A DNA stretch of 37,339 nucleotides, taken from positions 1-37,339 of the forward strand of contig JAJDNW010000081.1 of the NCBI GenBank assembly GCA_022340465.1, written 5' to 3'. The notes under the pieces were generated by a model. That model worked only from the letters and a program-made list of their open reading frames with translations, was not told the origin of the DNA and did not search any database. Numbering within the stretch: the first letter of the stretch is position 1; the number at the start of each line of letters is the position of its first letter. Shown here in pieces: positions 35,246-37,339 of the stretch. Source of the stretch: Deltaproteobacteria bacterium (GTDB lineage Bacteria > Desulfobacterota > Desulfobacteria > Desulfobacterales > B30-G6). The translations under genes and the position numbers were made by a program.

Positions 35246-36760
35246 CTATACCTCACCGTATTTTTTCTTGAGGAGAAATTTTTGTATTTTTCCGGAAGCG
35301 GGGGTGCGGGGAAGTTCGTCCAGCACCTCGAGGTACTTGGGCATTTTGAACTTTCCAACGCGGTCTTTCAGGTAGTCGAGCAGTTCATCCAGCGTAAGGG
35401 AGTTTCCGGGTTTCAGTTCGACAAGGGCCTTGCCTACCTCGCCCCAGCGCTCGTCAGGCACGCCGATGACCGCGGCCCCGGCAACGGCGGGGTGGGCTTC
35501 GATGACGCGCTCGATTTCGGCGGGGTAGATGTTGGCGCCGCCGGAGATGAACATGTCTTTCAAGCGTCCGGCTATGGCCATGTGCCCGTCCGCATCGACC
35601 CGTCCGAGATCGCCCGTGTGGAACCAGCCATCCGGTATGGCTTCGGCGGTGGCTTCGGGTTTGTTCAGGTAGCCGGCGCAGACATTGGGACCGCGCAACA
35701 GGATCTCACCCTCTTCGCCGGGGGAGACATCGCTTCCGTCTTCGTCAACGAGCCTGACGTCCACAAAGGGCATGGGATGCCCGATGGTGCCCAGTTTTCC
35801 ATTGGCCATGAAGTTGTTGGGGCCCACCTCGGTCAGGCCATACCCCTCCCATATTCTGATGTTTTTTTGTAGTTTGAAAATGTCGAAGATATCCCTGCTC
35901 ATGGGGGCGCCGCCCGAAACCGCGAAGCGCATGTTTTCGAAAGACGTTTCGGCAAACCGCGGGGAGTCGATCATCATCTGGTACATGGTGGGTACACCGA
36001 AAAAGACGGTGACCTTTTCGCGGTCGATGAGATCCAGAATCAGGTCCGGCTCAAAACTGCGGATCAGGATGTTGCTGCCCCTGCAGCTGAACAGCGGCAG
36101 GGTGAAGACATTCCAGCCGGCCGTGTAAAACATGGCGGCATGCAGAATCGTCCGGTCGCTGGAACGCATGTCCCACCCCAAAACGGTGTTGACGGCATTC
36201 CAGGTTAGCATGCCGTGGGTCAGCAGAACCCCCTTGGGGACACCGGTTGTACCGGAGGTGTAGATGATCAGCTGCGGGTCTTCGGGCTGAATCGAAACCT
36301 GCGGCAGTTGATTGGCGGCTGTCCGGTCCCAGAGGGACGGCAGGGCCGTTCCCACGCTGTCGTCGTTGTCGAAACAGACGTAGTGGGGCAGGCGGACGTT
36401 CGCTTTCAGGCGGTCGACGACGGCCTGGTGATCCCGGTCGAAGAAGATGGCCTTGGGGGCGGCATCTTCCAGGAAGTAGATGAATTCGTCTTTGGCCAGG
36501 CGGAAATTCAGGGGCACGAGGATCGCTCCCAGGCGACCCAGCCCGAAAAAGAGCACGATGTACTCGGCCCGGTTCAAGGCCAGGCAGGCCACGCGGTCAC
36601 CTTTTTGAATACCGAGGTCCTCTTTTAAAAAGTGGCCCATTTTATCGATTTCACGGGCGAGTTGCCCGTAGGTGTATCTGCGGTTTTCAATGGCATCGAA
36701 GAGGGCCTCCTTTTCGGGAGAGGCCTTGGCCCAGCGGCCGATCATGTTTCCGTAGATCAT
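35246..36760 (-). CDS. Acyl-CoA ligase (ANL superfamily)
   Basis: AMP-forming ligase of 504 residues that activates a carboxylic acid to its acyl-CoA. The P-loop-type motif is IIYTSGTTGVPKGVLLTHG, with EGYGLTEVGPNN (A5), WFHTGDLGRVDADGHM (A7), GRLKDMFISGGANIYPAEIE (A8) and the C-terminal catalytic lysine in PRTPASGKIQKF. Length and motifs are those of medium/long-chain or FadD3-like ligases; the acid substrate cannot be told. GGAG lies six bases before the ATG. It is placed between two KAS III-like genes and directly coupled to the downstream one, so it probably makes or recycles their acyl-CoA substrate. Confidence 0.9.
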   Translation of the reverse strand: MIYGNMIGRWAKASPEKEALFDAIENRRYTYGQLAREIDKMGHFLKEDLGIQKGDRVACLALNRAEYIVLFFGLGRLGAILVPLNFRLAKDEFIYFLEDAAPKAIFFDRDHQAVVDRLKANVRLPHYVCFDNDDSVGTALPSLWDRTAANQLPQVSIQPEDPQLIIYTSGTTGVPKGVLLTHGMLTWNAVNTVLGWDMRSSDRTILHAAMFYTAGWNVFTLPLFSCRGSNILIRSFEPDLILDLIDREKVTVFFGVPTMYQMMIDSPRFAETSFENMRFAVSGGAPMSRDIFDIFKLQKNIRIWEGYGLTEVGPNNFMANGKLGTIGHPMPFVDVRLVDEDGSDVSPGEEGEILLRGPNVCAGYLNKPEATAEAIPDGWFHTGDLGRVDADGHMAIAGRLKDMFISGGANIYPAEIERVIEAHPAVAGAAVIGVPDERWGEVGKALVELKPGNSLTLDELLDYLKDRVGKFKMPKYLEVLDELPRTPASGKIQKFLLKKKYGEV

Positions 36761-36932
36761 AAAAGGCTCCTAATTTTATTGTGCAGTCATTTTGGAACTT
36801 CTTTTCATACGTAAAACAGCAGTGAAATAGAAATCAGCCCGTAGCTGACAGGCCATAGCTCATGGCATGCTATCAGCTATGAGCGATGACCCTTTTTTCA
36901 CGCGGCCCCTGGAACCCTTGACCCCTTGGGTC
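36761..36932. other. Spacer with self-similar ATAGCTCATGGC / CAGCTATGAGC repeats
   Basis: The 172-base spacer contains CATAGCTCATGGCATGC followed by TATCAGCTATGAGC, an inverted and self-similar run, and at 36908-36932 the TTGAACCC-type words (GGAACCCTTGACCCCTTGGG). No gene seen. Confidence 0.4.
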
Positions 36933-37339
36933 CTATTCTGTTCTACCCCACCTCAAGGCCGTTGCATTCCAGGCATAGCCGATGCCGGCGGATATCATCA
37001 GCACCAGGTCGCCGTCTTTGATACGGTTCTCCTCCAAAGCCAGTTCCAGCGAGAGGATCTGGTCGTTTTGACCGTGATGGCCGAACTCTTCCAGATAGCG
37101 CGTCTGCTCCGGATCTATGCCCAGCTGGCCCACCAGGTAGTCGTGAGCGCTTTTTTTTACCAGGAGCGTGGCCAGGTAGTCCACGTCGCTGCGTTCGTAG
37201 CCGCACTTTTCGAGCACGCGGTCGATGCAAAGCAGCCAGTTGGAGAGGCTCAGGCGTTCCAGCCGCTCTTTCATACCCACGGGGTCTACCACGTCCAGGT
37301 ACTGGCGCCCTTCCTCGAGGCCCTGTACGGTCATGGGGG
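36933..37339 (-). CDS. Second KAS III-like protein, C-terminal part (runs off window)
   Basis: The last 134 or so residues of a protein paralogous to the KAS III-like gene at 34254. From YLATLLVKK to FGHHGQND the two align without gaps over 36 residues, and both share GHHG(T/Q)ND, then a glycine-rich IGYAWNATALRWG end (IGFTYAAASIRWG in the other). At the position of His257 in the first protein this one has Leu, so the standard His is missing here too. The frame is open to the window edge, and a complete protein would need about 190 more residues; the Cys/Ser position is outside the window. It precedes the ligase gene by 172 bases. Confidence 0.75.
   Translation of the reverse strand, partial: PMTVQGLEEGRQYLDVVDPVGMKERLERLSLSNWLLCIDRVLEKCGYERSDVDYLATLLVKKSAHDYLVGQLGIDPEQTRYLEEFGHHGQNDQILSLELALEENRIKDGDLVLMISAGIGYAWNATALRWGRTE

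Noticed and set aside
32383-37339. OleABCD-type olefin biosynthesis operon (KAS III, hydrolase, ligase)
   Set aside because: The gene types resemble OleA/B/C, but the first KAS III-like protein lacks the Cys needed by OleA, the ligase is a canonical acyl-CoA ligase with the C-terminal catalytic Lys, and no OleD-type reductase is present.

Overview
The window looks like a chromosomal segment of a mesophilic, anaerobic Deltaproteobacterium, most likely a Desulfobacterota sulfate reducer of the Desulfosarcina/Desulfobacteraceae type. This is inferred from gene content (Wtp-type tungstate/molybdate uptake, many sigma-54 features, acyl-CoA ligases with divergent KAS III proteins, small DksA/HU genes) and from GC-rich genes separated by short AT-rich intergenic repeats. 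No rRNA, tRNA, CRISPR array or intact mobile element was seen.

Layout. 1-930: C-terminal part of a membrane class III nucleotide cyclase. 979-3907 (-): wtpA-wtpB-wtpC oxyanion ABC transporter. 4083-6656: an M48/Ste24 protease and a divergently transcribed MFS transporter. 6788-15286: an amino-acid/carbamoyl-phosphate block with ornithine aminotransferase, carbamate kinase and a COG2403 P-loop protein on the minus strand, a divergent FCD-type GntR regulator with a palindromic putative operator between them, then a DUF89 protein, a class III PLP aminotransferase and XdhC. 15300-20040: a lower-GC stretch with broken genes (cyclase fragment, MFS pseudogene, unidentified fragments) among a hemerythrin, a SLOG-like protein and a nitronate monooxygenase. 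20038-24060: methyltransferase, metallophosphoesterase, acetoacetate-CoA ligase.

24614-29698: a secreted STN-domain protein; a minus-strand string of very small genes (unknown small protein, 48-residue acidic protein, DksA-like protein, zinc ribbon, HU, 89-residue partner); a YitT membrane protein; and a sigma-54 activator. Two sequences close to the -24/-12 sigma-54 consensus point outward from about 27.1 kb, one toward the small-gene string and one toward YitT. 29742-32143: amidohydrolase and a cold-shock protein with a structured leader. 32383-37339 (-): an acyl-metabolism cluster with two KAS III-like proteins lacking standard catalytic residues, an acyl-CoA ligase and two alpha/beta hydrolases; the last gene runs off the window.

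The two candidates for undescribed biology are the KAS III/ligase/hydrolase cluster at the right end and the divergent sigma-54 locus around 27.1 kb. The carbamate kinase-COG2403 block is a third. All functional links are inferences from sequence and gene order; no database search was possible.
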